The notes: generated from the sequence alone by a model not told the origin. Positions 8,059 through 15,137 are shown, counted from the stretch's first letter. The stretch is DNA of 15,662 nt from JAJZJT01 sp049964655 (GCA_049964655.1 JBMFXC010000063.1:1-15662); one strand, 5' to 3'. A program made the numbers and translations.

Positions 8059-8076
8059 GGGCGCGCTGCAGCGCCC
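8059..8076 (+). terminator. Stem-loop just after the epoxide hydrolase stop
   Basis: GGGCGC at 8059-8064 pairs perfectly with GCGCCC at 8071-8076 around a 6-nt loop. It starts immediately after the TGA. There is no T-run, as is common for terminators of high-GC actinobacteria. It could be a terminator or simply a 3'-end stabiliser. Confidence 0.45.
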
Positions 8077-8166
8077 CGGCACACCGGTAGGCCCAGGAGG
8101 TCGTCCCCTGGCGCGACGGACGTCGTCGCCCGGCGATCCGCCCGGCAGCCCAGCCGGCGGAGGCGG

Positions 8167-8172
8167 TAGCTT
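8167..8172 (+). promoter_or_regulatory. Possible -10 element (TAGCTT) for a leaderless acyl-CoA ligase transcript
   Basis: TAGCTT matches TANNNT and ends 6 nt before the ATG at 8179. The nearest purine-rich stretch (GGAGG, 8159-8163) is 15 nt from the start, too far for a normal ribosome binding site. Leaderless initiation explains both facts. No good -35 was seen around 8144. Confidence 0.35.
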
Positions 8173-8178
8173 CCCTCC

Positions 8179-9738
8179 ATGTACCCCGGAGCCGTCGCCG
8201 CCGCCACTCCCGACAAGCCCGCGTACGTCCTGGCTGGGAGCGGTGAGACCGTCACCTACGGCGAGCTCGACCACCGGTCCAACCAACTGGCCCGCCTCTT
8301 GCGTCGACGCGGGCTCGAGCGCGGCGATGTCGTGGCCATCGTGATGGAGAACAACGCCCGGTACCTCGAGGCCACCTGGGCCGCCCAGCGCTCGGGGCTC
8401 TACTACACCGCCATCAGCTCGCGGCTCACCCCCGGTGAGGTCGCCTACATCCTGAACGACTGTGGCGCAGGGGCGCTCGTCACCTCGCGGGCGAAGGCCG
8501 ACGTGGCGTCTGCAGCGGTCGCCCTGGCGCCGGGCGTGCACACACGACTGATGTGCAACGGCACGGTCGAGGGGTTCGAGCCCTACGAGGCCGTGCGGGA
8601 CGCCGAGGACACCAGCCCCGTCGCCGACGAGTGCGAGGGGCTCGACCTCCTCTACTCGTCGGGGACCACCGGACGTCCCAAGGGGGTCAAGGTCCCCATG
8701 CGCGAGGTCGTGCCCATCGGCACCCCGTCGGGGGTCTACACGCTGTCGGTGGCCCTCTACGGGCTTCGTCCCGACAGCGTCTACCTCTCTCCGGCCCCCC
8801 TGTACCACGCCGCCCCGCTGCGCTTCACCATGTCGTGGCTCCGGGCGGGGGCCACCGTCGTCGTCATGGAGTCCTTCGACCCCGTCGAGTACCTGCGCCT
8901 CGTCGAGCGGTACCGCGCCACGCACTCCCAAGTCGTGCCCACGATGTTCGTGCGCATGCTGAAGCTCGACCCCTCGGTACGCCAGACGTTCGACGTCTCC
9001 AGCCTCGAAGCGGTCATCCATGCCGCAGCACCCTGCCCGATCCCCGTCAAGGAGCAGATGATCGAGTGGTGGGGACCCATCCTCCACGAGTACTACGCCG
9101 GCACCGAGGGCAACGGCTTCACCGCCATCGACACGCCCCAGTGGCTTGCCCACAAGGGCAGCGTCGGCAGAGCGCTCGTCGGCACCGTGCACATCGTGGG
9201 CGAAGGCGGCGAGGAGCTCCCACCGGGCGAGGTCGGGACCGTCTACTTCGAGGGCGGCGGCGAGTTCGAGTACCACAACGACCCGGACAAGACGGCGGCG
9301 TCGCGCACCGAAGCGGGCTGGTCGACGCTCGGCGACATCGGCTATGTCGACGACGAGGGGTACCTGTACCTCACCGACCGGAAGGCGTTCATGATCATCT
9401 CGGGCGGGGTGAACATCTACCCCCAGGAGGCCGAGAACCTCCTCGTCACCCACCCCAAGGTGCTCGACGTGGCCGTCATCGGGGTGCCCAACGACGAGAT
9501 GGGGGAAGAGGTCAAGGCCGTCGTGCAACCGGTCGACCTGGCCGAGGCCGGTCCCGCCCTCGAGCGCGAGCTCATCGAGTTCTGCCGGGCCTCGCTCGCC
9601 GCCTACAAGTGCCCGCGCTCGGTCGACTTCGAGGCCGAGCTGCCCCGCCACCCCACGGGCAAGCTCTACAAGCGCCTCCTGCGCGACCGCTACTGGTCCG
9701 GGCGAGACGGGCTCCAGCCCACGCAACGGACGACTTGA
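8179..9738 (+). CDS. AMP-dependent acyl-CoA synthetase/ligase (FadD-like)
   Basis: This 519-residue ANL-superfamily enzyme activates a carboxylic acid to its acyl-CoA through an acyl-AMP intermediate. All core motifs are present: the ATP-binding loop YSSGTTGRPKG (159-169), the A5 motif YYAGTEG (305-311), STLGDIGY with D386 binding the ribose, TDRKAFMIISGG with R401 and the hinge region, VNIYPQEAE (411-419), and the catalytic K495 in PTGKLYKR. The length is that of a typical medium- to long-chain or aryl acid ligase; the acid substrate cannot be inferred. The ATG start gives a short N-terminus before the TYGELD motif (26-31), in line with actinobacterial FadD-like proteins. The final 49 bp overlap the end of the convergent NUDIX gene. 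Its plus-strand neighbour upstream is the epoxide hydrolase, separated by a stem-loop and 120 bp, so separate transcription is likely. Confidence 0.9.
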   Translation: MYPGAVAAATPDKPAYVLAGSGETVTYGELDHRSNQLARLLRRRGLERGDVVAIVMENNARYLEATWAAQRSGLYYTAISSRLTPGEVAYILNDCGAGALVTSRAKADVASAAVALAPGVHTRLMCNGTVEGFEPYEAVRDAEDTSPVADECEGLDLLYSSGTTGRPKGVKVPMREVVPIGTPSGVYTLSVALYGLRPDSVYLSPAPLYHAAPLRFTMSWLRAGATVVVMESFDPVEYLRLVERYRATHSQVVPTMFVRMLKLDPSVRQTFDVSSLEAVIHAAAPCPIPVKEQMIEWWGPILHEYYAGTEGNGFTAIDTPQWLAHKGSVGRALVGTVHIVGEGGEELPPGEVGTVYFEGGGEFEYHNDPDKTAASRTEAGWSTLGDIGYVDDEGYLYLTDRKAFMIISGGVNIYPQEAENLLVTHPKVLDVAVIGVPNDEMGEEVKAVVQPVDLAEAGPALERELIEFCRASLAAYKCPRSVDFEAELPRHPTGKLYKRLLRDRYWSGRDGLQPTQRTT

Positions 9739-10676
9739 ACCCGTCGCGGGAGCACTTCCTGGCCGGGCGGACAAGCAACGGCCGCGAGCGGCGAACCCGC
9801 TGCCGCACTCGTCGCCTGGTCGACGGCGGCGAGGAGTGCAGGGGCCTCGGCGAGCCGGGCTCGGGCAGCGGCCGGGTCGTGCCACACCAGGCCGGCCGAC
9901 GACGACCCACGGGCGCTGGTACCTGTGGTCTCGAACGTGGCGTGCCCGCTCGGCACGGCGGTCGACTCGGCGCTCGCTCCGGCTGCCGGCCAGGGGACGT
10001 CCCAGACGGCGAGCGCCCGATCACCTTCCTCGACGACCACGAGTGGGACTTCCTCGGGCACGCGCACGGTGACGCCGGCGACGCGTTCGAGACCGTGGCG
10101 GAGGACGGCCGCGTCGATCGACCCGGACGGGACCTCCCAACAGGGCAACGGACCAGCCGGCCCCACGACGCCAAGGGGTGTCCCGTCAGCACGATCGGAG
10201 CTTGGTGGGCGGAGCAGCACTCGGCCGGTGGCGTCGTGGACGACGGCGCCGGCCCAGTACCGCGCTCCGAGGGCCGTGGCCACGATCCGACGCAGCCCAG
10301 GGTGGGCGAGCCGGAGCACGACGGCTTCGGCAAGGGTCCGCCAACCGACCTCGTCGTGCTCTTCGGGTGCCCGGTTGGCCGGCTCGCCGCGCCACCGACG
10401 GACCTCCCACAGCCGGAAGTCGACCTCTCGGCTGATCAGCGATGCTTCCGGGGGCCGATGAGGCTCGTCGACGTCGACGCCGAGCTCTTCGGCGAGCTCG
10501 CGCCGGAGTGCCGCGGCAGGTTCCTCGCCGGCTTCGACGTGACCACCGGGCACGTCCCAACAGTCCGGGTAGTAGGCACGACCAGGTTGACGGTGGCCGA
10601 GCAGGACTCGACGCCCGGCGACCAAGAGCCCGGCGACCACCACCTGGCGACCGTCGAAGCTGGCAGTGGGCGTCAT
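9690..10676 (-). CDS. NUDIX hydrolase with a second, degenerate NUDIX-like domain
   Basis: This 328-residue protein hydrolyses a nucleoside diphosphate linked to some other moiety, in the MutT/NUDIX manner. The first domain (about 10-135) has a perfect NUDIX box, G-x5-E-x7-REUxEExGU at residues 45-67, with R59, E60, E63 and E64 intact and preceded by WDVPGG. MutT-like nucleotide sanitation is the default guess. The second half (about 139-290) repeats the layout, WAGAVVHDATGRVLLRPP then WEVPSG (180-185) and a C-terminal VWHDPAAARARLAEAP, but its box (SGSIDAAVLRHGLERVAGV) has lost the metal-binding REUxEE residues and is shortened. It is therefore probably catalytically dead. The ATG at 10676 is chosen because GGGAG lies 5 nt upstream; a GTG at 10697 in the same frame lacks such a site. 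The last 49 bp overlap the acyl-CoA ligase gene on the other strand. It is divergent from egtB. Confidence 0.82.
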   Translation of the reverse strand: MTPTASFDGRQVVVAGLLVAGRRVLLGHRQPGRAYYPDCWDVPGGHVEAGEEPAAALRRELAEELGVDVDEPHRPPEASLISREVDFRLWEVRRWRGEPANRAPEEHDEVGWRTLAEAVVLRLAHPGLRRIVATALGARYWAGAVVHDATGRVLLRPPSSDRADGTPLGVVGPAGPLPCWEVPSGSIDAAVLRHGLERVAGVTVRVPEEVPLVVVEEGDRALAVWDVPWPAAGASAESTAVPSGHATFETTGTSARGSSSAGLVWHDPAAARARLAEAPALLAAVDQATSAAAGSPLAAVACPPGQEVLPRRVQVVRCVGWSPSRPDQ

Positions 10677-10719
10677 CGTTGCTCCCGCGGTGGCCACCCC
10701 GTCCGAAGCAGCCCCTTGT

Positions 10720-10747
10720 CCGAGGGTAGCGGCTGTTGGTCCGGCCG
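10720..10747 (+). repeat. 28-bp left edge of the gap, identical to the right edge
   Basis: The last 28 bases before the N run (beginning CCGAGGGTAGCGG and ending GGTCCGGCCG) are identical to the first 28 bases after it. This is the signature of two contigs that share an unmerged terminal overlap. A genuine unresolved tandem repeat is the alternative. Confidence 0.9.
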
Positions 10748-10847
10748 NNNNNNNNNNNNNNNNNNNNNNNNNNNNNNNNNNNNNNNNNNNNNNNNNNNNN
10801 NNNNNNNNNNNNNNNNNNNNNNNNNNNNNNNNNNNNNNNNNNNNNNN
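10748..10847. other. Assembly gap of 100 N
   Basis: The run is exactly 100 N, the conventional placeholder for a scaffold gap of unknown size, and does not measure real sequence. The identical flanks suggest that the true gap is negative (an overlap). Confidence 0.98.
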
Positions 10848-10875
10848 CCGAGGGTAGCGGCTGTTGGTCCGGCCG
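10848..10875 (+). repeat. 28-bp right edge of the gap, identical to the left edge
   Basis: This exactly copies 10720-10747 and begins at the first base after the N run. The identity stops at 10876, which is where the left contig ends. Confidence 0.9.
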
Positions 10876-10939
10876 GTCCTCCAACACGGGCCTCGGCCAC
10901 CTCCAGCCCGTCGCGCGCTCGCCTGCGGGGTGCTCCGGG

Positions 10940-10945
10940 TAAGTT
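10940..10945 (+). promoter_or_regulatory. Possible -10 element (TAAGTT) for egtBD
   Basis: TAAGTT fits TANNNT and is one of few AT-rich hexamers between the gap and egtB. Transcription would start near 10952 and give an untranslated leader of about 70 nt. No clear -35 is present. Confidence 0.3.
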
Positions 10946-11024
10946 AGACGCACGTGCCGGGTGGCCCCGGCTCCGGCGCAGGCCTCGAAGACGGCCGCAA
11001 CGGGAAGGAACGGGAAGGAGCGGG

Positions 11025-12305
11025 ATGGCCGAAGCCCCGACCAGCACGAACGCCCAGCTCCTCTCGGCGTACCGGACGGTCCGCCGGCTCACAGAAGTAC
11101 TGGCCTCGCCGCTGTCCGCCGAGGACCAGACCGTGCAGTCGACCACTGACGTCAGCCCTACCAAGTGGCACCGTGCCCACACGACGTGGTTCTTCGAGAC
11201 GTTCGTGCTCGGACCCCACTGCCCTGGCTACCAGGCGTTCGACCCTGGGTACCGGTTCCTCTTCAACTCGTACTACGAGGGTGTCGGTCCGCAGTACCCG
11301 CGCGGCGAACGCGGCCTCATCTCCCGTCCGGGCATCGCCGAGGTCGCCCGCTACCGCGACCACGTCGACGATGCCATGGCAACGCTCCTGGCCGGCCCGC
11401 TCCATTCCGACGTCGTCGCCCTCGTCCAGCTCGGGCTCCACCACGAGCAGCAGCACCAGGAGCTCTTGTTGATGGACGCCAAGCACGTGCTCTCCCGCAA
11501 CCCCCTGCGCCCCGCCTACCTCGAGTGGCCGGCGTCCCCGCCTGGCGAAACCCCGGGGCTGGGCTGGCTCGAGCACGGCGGTGGAGTCGTAGCCGTCGGG
11601 CACGCCGGAGACGGTTTCTGTTTCGACAACGAGCAGCCGCGTCACGAGGTACTGCTCGCTCCCTTCGCCGTGGCCGACCGCCCGGTGACGTGTGGTGAGT
11701 GGTGCGCGTTCATCGACGACGGCGGGTACCGACGACCCGAGCTGTGGCTGTCCGAGGGGTGGGCGACGGTGACCCAGCAGGGCTGGGAGGCTCCCCTCTA
11801 CTGGGATCCGGTCGACGGCGACTGGAGCGTCTTCACCTTGGCCGGCTCCCGTCCCGTCGACCCGGCAGAGCCGGTGTGCCATGTCAGCTACCTCGAGGCC
11901 GACGCATACGCCCGCTGGGCGGGTGCTCGCCTGCCCACCGAGCAGGAGTGGGAAGCCGCTGCCACGGCAGACCCGGTGACCGCCGAAGCCGTCGGCGGGT
12001 TCCTCGACCCGGACCGACCGCACCCACGGCCACTCGACGCCGGACGATCCCGAGCCGGCACCACGCCCGGGCTGCTCGGCGAGGTCTGGCAGTGGACGTC
12101 CTCCGCCTATGCCCCGTACCCAGGGTTCACCCCGGCTCCCGGTGCCGTCGGTGAGTACAACGGCAAGTTCATGGTCAACCAGTACGTGCTGCGTGGCGGC
12201 TCGTGCGCCACCCCGCCGGGACACGTCCGGGCCTCCTATCGCAACTTCTTCCCCGCCTCGGCCCGCTGGGCCTTCAGCGGCCTGCGACTGGCACGGAGCG
12301 CCTGA
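11025..12305 (+). CDS. egtB: Hercynine oxygenase EgtB (ergothioneine biosynthesis)
   Basis: This 426-residue non-haem iron enzyme uses O2 to join a thiol donor to hercynine, forming the sulfoxide intermediate of ergothioneine synthesis. The N-terminal DinB-like domain supplies the iron ligands: H52 (HTTWFFE) plus H140 and H144 (HHEQQHQE). The C-terminal formylglycine-generating-enzyme-like domain follows from about 180 (RLPTEQEWE 302-310, GEVWQWTSS 352-360, LRGGS 389-393). Y378 in GEYNGKF aligns with the catalytic Tyr377 of the mycobacterial enzyme. Positions that I align with its gamma-glutamylcysteine contacts differ: Q90 for Arg87 and F417 for Asp416, while R421 seems kept. The donor could therefore be cysteine rather than gamma-glutamylcysteine, which is inference. 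The ATG has AAGGAG at 11015-11020. egtD starts 1 nt after the stop, so the two form an operon. Confidence 0.93.
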   Translation: MAEAPTSTNAQLLSAYRTVRRLTEVLASPLSAEDQTVQSTTDVSPTKWHRAHTTWFFETFVLGPHCPGYQAFDPGYRFLFNSYYEGVGPQYPRGERGLISRPGIAEVARYRDHVDDAMATLLAGPLHSDVVALVQLGLHHEQQHQELLLMDAKHVLSRNPLRPAYLEWPASPPGETPGLGWLEHGGGVVAVGHAGDGFCFDNEQPRHEVLLAPFAVADRPVTCGEWCAFIDDGGYRRPELWLSEGWATVTQQGWEAPLYWDPVDGDWSVFTLAGSRPVDPAEPVCHVSYLEADAYARWAGARLPTEQEWEAAATADPVTAEAVGGFLDPDRPHPRPLDAGRSRAGTTPGLLGEVWQWTSSAYAPYPGFTPAPGAVGEYNGKFMVNQYVLRGGSCATPPGHVRASYRNFFPASARWAFSGLRLARSA

Positions 12306-12306
12306 C

Positions 12307-13299
12307 GTGAGCCCGTCCGACCGGGAGCTTCCCCCGGTGCTCGACGTGCACGTGACCGCGGCCGACCTGCGTGCTGCCATGGAGCGCGACGTCCGTGGCG
12401 GGCTCACGGCGACGCCCAAGTGCCTGCCCCCCGTCTACTTCTACGACGACCGAGGCAGCCAGCTCTTCGACGCCATCACGCGCCTACCCGAGTACTACCC
12501 GACCCGAGCCGAACGCGGCATCCTCGAGAGCTCCGCCAAGGAGATGGCCGAGCTCGCCGCCGCCGACACCCTGGTCGAGCTCGGAGCTGGAACGTGTGAG
12601 AAGACCCGCCTGCTCCTCGACGCCATGGCGACCACCGGGCGCCTCGCTTGCTACGTCCCGTTCGACGTCAGTGCCACGACCATCCGGCGAGCCGCCGACC
12701 AACTGGCTTGCGAGTACCTGGGTCTCGAGGTCCACGCCGTGGCCGGTGATTTCCACCGCCACCTCGACCACATCCCCGACGGCGGCGACCGCCTCTTCGC
12801 CTTCCTGGGCGGGACCATCGGCAACCTCGACCCGGATCAGCGCCGAGCGTTCCTCACCGACCTGGGTGACGTGCTGGGCGCTGGCGACCGGCTCCTGCTC
12901 GGCACCGACCTGGTGAAGGACCGGAGCAGGCTGCTCGCCGCGTACGACGACGCCGCCGGGGTGACCGCCGAGTTCAACCGGAACGTGCTGCACGTCCTCA
13001 ACCGCGAGCTCGGTGCCGACTTCGTCCCCGAGGCGTTCACCCACGCCCCCCGGTGGAACGAGGATGACCACCGCATCGAGATGTGGCTACGAGCCGAAGG
13101 GGCCCAGCGGGTCCACATCGGCTCGCTCGACCTCGACGTCACCTTTGCCGACGGCGAAGAGCTCCTCACCGAGATCAGCACGAAGTTCACCGCTGACGGA
13201 CTCGCCGACGAGCTCGCTTCGTGTGGCTTCCAGCCCGAAGCTCAGTGGCTGGCCGACGACGGCTCCTTCCTGCTCACCCTGAGCCGTCCCTCGAGCTAA
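12307..13299 (+). CDS. egtD: L-histidine N-alpha-methyltransferase EgtD (ergothioneine biosynthesis)
   Basis: This 330-residue enzyme uses three S-adenosylmethionine molecules to trimethylate the alpha-amino group of histidine, giving hercynine, the substrate of EgtB. The SAM-binding motif is ELGAGTCEKTRLLLDA (91-106). Every substrate contact that I recall from the Mycobacterium smegmatis enzyme falls at a constant offset of seven: Y63 (Tyr56) in EYYPT, N173 (Asn166) in GGTIGN, Y213 (Tyr206), and E289 and S291 (Glu282 and Ser284) in EISTKF. FNRNVLHVLNRELGADF (223-239) is also characteristic. The length matches the family (about 321). The GTG start is set by the 1-nt gap to egtB and by homology beginning soon after. 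No separate ribosome binding site is obvious, so translation is probably coupled to egtB. Confidence 0.95.
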   Translation: MSPSDRELPPVLDVHVTAADLRAAMERDVRGGLTATPKCLPPVYFYDDRGSQLFDAITRLPEYYPTRAERGILESSAKEMAELAAADTLVELGAGTCEKTRLLLDAMATTGRLACYVPFDVSATTIRRAADQLACEYLGLEVHAVAGDFHRHLDHIPDGGDRLFAFLGGTIGNLDPDQRRAFLTDLGDVLGAGDRLLLGTDLVKDRSRLLAAYDDAAGVTAEFNRNVLHVLNRELGADFVPEAFTHAPRWNEDDHRIEMWLRAEGAQRVHIGSLDLDVTFADGEELLTEISTKFTADGLADELASCGFQPEAQWLADDGSFLLTLSRPSS

Positions 13300-13319
13300 G
13301 CCTGAGCCGTCCCTCGAGC
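13278..13319 (+). repeat. 19-bp direct duplication across the egtD stop codon
   Basis: CCTGAGCCGTCCCTCGAGC occurs at 13278-13296 (the last egtD codons) and again at 13301-13319, just after the TAA, with a 23-bp offset. The second copy is non-coding. It looks like a small tandem duplication. Confidence 0.85.
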
Positions 13320-13325
13320 GGGTCC

Positions 13326-13350
13326 GGCCGGCGCCGGCCCCGGGCGCCCG
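13326..13350. terminator. GC-rich palindromes between the convergent egtD and TAP hydrolase genes
   Basis: GGCCGGCGCCGGCC (13326-13339) and CGGGCGCCCG (13341-13350) are perfect palindromes in the 99-bp convergent intergenic region. They could fold into short hairpins and act as a bidirectional terminator. There is no T-run, and such palindromes arise easily in GC-rich DNA. Confidence 0.25.
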
Positions 13351-13398
13351 CCGAACCCCGACGACGATCCCGGCCGCGACGTGGCCGGCCCCTCCTGC

Positions 13399-14916
13399 TT
13401 ACGGGCAGCGGGTGCCCTTCGACGGCGCGATGCCGGCCACCAGGTAGCGGCTGACCAGCGCACGCATGCAGGCGTCGGTCGAGCCATTGAGCAACCAGGT
13501 GTGGCCGTACCCCTCCCACTCGACAAGGACCCCGCTGGCCAGCTGACGGGCGAGGGCGGCCGCCGCCGAGAAGGGGGTATTGGGATCGAGCTTGTTGCCG
13601 ATCACCAGGATCGGCGGTGCCCCGGCAGCCCGGCCGGCGACAACTGCTTGCGCCGGCCGTGGCCACGACGTGCACCCGGCCAAGTTGACGCTCACCGAGA
13701 ACGCACCGAGCAGCGGGTACTGCCGGTGCAGGGAGGTGGCGAGGGCTCCGGCAGCCTCGGGCCCCGGGTGGTCCGCCGCGTCCTGGCACACGTACGCCCA
13801 CTGGGGACCGACCAGTGACGCTCCGTCGAGGTCTTCCCAGAACCCGACTGAGAGGGCGGCCAGCGGCTGGCCATTGCCGTGCTCGGCCGCCACCAGCGCG
13901 GAGGGGTACGACGAGGCGAAGGCCGGCACGCTCAAGTAGTAGAGCGTGGCGTTGTCGAGGTCACCAACGGTCACCGGTGTCGTGTCGCCGTTGCCTGGGG
14001 CCGGCAGCGGGTGCGCCTCGAGCGAGGCACGAACCGCCTCGTAGGTTGCCGCAGGGTCAGGCCCTGCCGGGCACGTCGGGTCCGCGGCACAGGTGGCAAA
14101 GAAGTGCTGGAGCGAGGCTTCGAGCGCCGGTGCTTCGGACCGGGCCTCCGAGGCCAACGACTGGCCGGGAACGACGGCGCCGTCGAGCACCATGGCGCGC
14201 ACGTGGTCGGGGAAGAGGGCCGCGTAGGCAGCGCCCAGCAAGGTGCCGTAGGAGAGGCCGAGATAGGTCAGACGGCGTTGGCCGAGTGCCTCACGGATGC
14301 GGTCGAGGTCGCGGGCCGCGTTGACCGTGTCGATCGAGGTGAGCACGCCAGGGTGGCTTGCCGCGCAGGTCCGCTCGAGCGTCCGGTAGAGGGCGGCGGA
14401 CGGCAGGGGACCGCTCGGAGCAGGCGGCAGAGAGCGAGCGCCGGCCGCCTCAGCGGGTGAGGGCCCACAGGTCACCGCGTCGCTCTGACCGGTGCCGCGT
14501 TCGTCGAACCCGACGATGTCGAAGTGGGCCACGACCTCAGGGGGTAGCAGCGCCACCACGACCGGGAGGAGCTGCACCCCGCTCTCCCCCGGGCCGCCCG
14601 GGTTGAAGACCAGCGCTCTTGCCGGTCGGCCGGGATCGGTCGCCAGGTGCTCGGCCAGGGCCAGGTCGATCTGGGGACCCCGGGGATGTGCGTAGTCGAC
14701 CGGCACGGGGACCGTTCCGCACCGTTCGCCCGGTGAGCCGGCACAGACGTGCCAGACAACTGGCGCTGGCGGCGGGTCGAACGGGAGCGCGCCCTGCCCG
14801 TTACCGTGGGCCACCGCGGACGGCGCACCTCCGCACGAAGCAAGCACCGCGGCCATGAGGAGCACGATGCCGGCGCGGGTGAGCGAGCTCGTGGCACGTC
14901 GTCGAGCCGGCGCCAC
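13399..14916 (-). CDS. Secreted TAP-family alpha/beta hydrolase, predicted lipoprotein
   Basis: This 505-residue hydrolase resembles the Streptomyces tripeptidyl aminopeptidase family (SlpD/SlpE, Mycobacterium Hip1-like). A basic n-region (ARRRATSSLTRAG), a hydrophobic segment (16-26) and the lipobox LASC (25-28) predict lipid attachment at C28 and an extracytoplasmic location. GGPGESG (107-113) forms the oxyanion region. The nucleophile is S222 in GLSYG, with D444 (GNKLDPNTPF) and H472 (EGYGHTWL) completing the triad. The C-terminal part is the TAP-like domain. It probably acts as a peptidase or esterase on external substrates; specificity is not readable. The GTG at 14916 is preceded by AAGGAGG at a tight 3-nt spacing and gives a normal signal peptide. 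The frame stays open upstream to a GTG at 15060, but that would bury the signal sequence. It converges on egtD and is divergent from the DUF427 gene. Confidence 0.88.
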   Translation of the reverse strand: MAPARRRATSSLTRAGIVLLMAAVLASCGGAPSAVAHGNGQGALPFDPPPAPVVWHVCAGSPGERCGTVPVPVDYAHPRGPQIDLALAEHLATDPGRPARALVFNPGGPGESGVQLLPVVVALLPPEVVAHFDIVGFDERGTGQSDAVTCGPSPAEAAGARSLPPAPSGPLPSAALYRTLERTCAASHPGVLTSIDTVNAARDLDRIREALGQRRLTYLGLSYGTLLGAAYAALFPDHVRAMVLDGAVVPGQSLASEARSEAPALEASLQHFFATCAADPTCPAGPDPAATYEAVRASLEAHPLPAPGNGDTTPVTVGDLDNATLYYLSVPAFASSYPSALVAAEHGNGQPLAALSVGFWEDLDGASLVGPQWAYVCQDAADHPGPEAAGALATSLHRQYPLLGAFSVSVNLAGCTSWPRPAQAVVAGRAAGAPPILVIGNKLDPNTPFSAAAALARQLASGVLVEWEGYGHTWLLNGSTDACMRALVSRYLVAGIAPSKGTRCP

Positions 14917-15034
14917 CGACCTCCTTCGCCCGCCGCGTCGTCCTCCGGCCACGCTGCAGCGTACCGTCGCCGGGGCGTCTTGACCGGCAGGCCGGACTGC
15001 CTCGTCGGTACCGGCGCGGGCCCCGGGGCGCCCC

Positions 15035-15089
15035 CCGTAGCGCGAGAGCTCGGCGGACACCGCAGAGGGCTAGTGACCGTAGCGCGAGA
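15035..15089. repeat. 13-bp direct repeats 42 bp apart in the TAP hydrolase/DUF427 divergent region
   Basis: CCGTAGCGCGAGA occurs at 15035-15047 and 15077-15089. The 42-bp offset is four helical turns, so the copies would lie on the same face of the DNA. They sit in the 221-bp region between two divergent genes, where operators are expected. A regulator is inferred, not seen. Confidence 0.5.
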
Positions 15090-15098
15090 CGATGTCGT

Positions 15099-15125
15099 CG
15101 AGCACGGTCGTGCAGACCGTGCTCG
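15099..15125 (+). promoter_or_regulatory. Perfect 11-bp stem hairpin just upstream of the DUF427 ribosome binding site
   Basis: CGAGCACGGTC (15099-15109) is fully complementary to GACCGTGCTCG (15115-15125), with a GTGCA loop. It ends 3 nt before GGAGG (15129-15133). It may be an operator for a dimeric protein, a leader hairpin in the mRNA, or a terminator/attenuator. No T-run follows, so termination is the least likely of these. Confidence 0.6.
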
Positions 15126-15137
15126 GCTGGAGGCAGC

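Larger units (their letters stand above)
10677..11024. other. Divergent intergenic region NUDIX/egtB, containing an assembly gap
   Basis: No gene is visible in this stretch, and 100 of its 348 positions are N. After collapsing the duplicated gap edges the real spacing would be about 220 bp. It should hold promoters for the NUDIX gene (minus) and egtB (plus). Open frames that cross the N run have no meaning. Confidence 0.7.

Noticed and set aside
7096..9738. Epoxide hydrolase, MFS transporter and acyl-CoA ligase as one catabolic pathway
   Set aside because: The genes are not in one operon, a stem-loop and separate promoters divide them, and no shared substrate can be inferred.
7708..9885. 725-codon minus-strand open frame opposite the epoxide hydrolase and acyl-CoA ligase
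   Set aside because: It lies antisense to two genes with intact catalytic motifs. Its Gly/Val/Asp-rich translation has no recognisable domain and is typical of a GC-rich shadow frame.
8553..11024. A very long plus-strand open frame leading into egtB
   Set aside because: It runs antisense or out of frame to the ligase and NUDIX genes and through the N run; only the last 426 codons, from 11025, show family homology.
14917..15060. N-terminal extension of the TAP hydrolase to a GTG at 15060
   Set aside because: It would place 48 Arg/Gly-rich residues ahead of a clear lipoprotein signal peptide and has no ribosome binding site.
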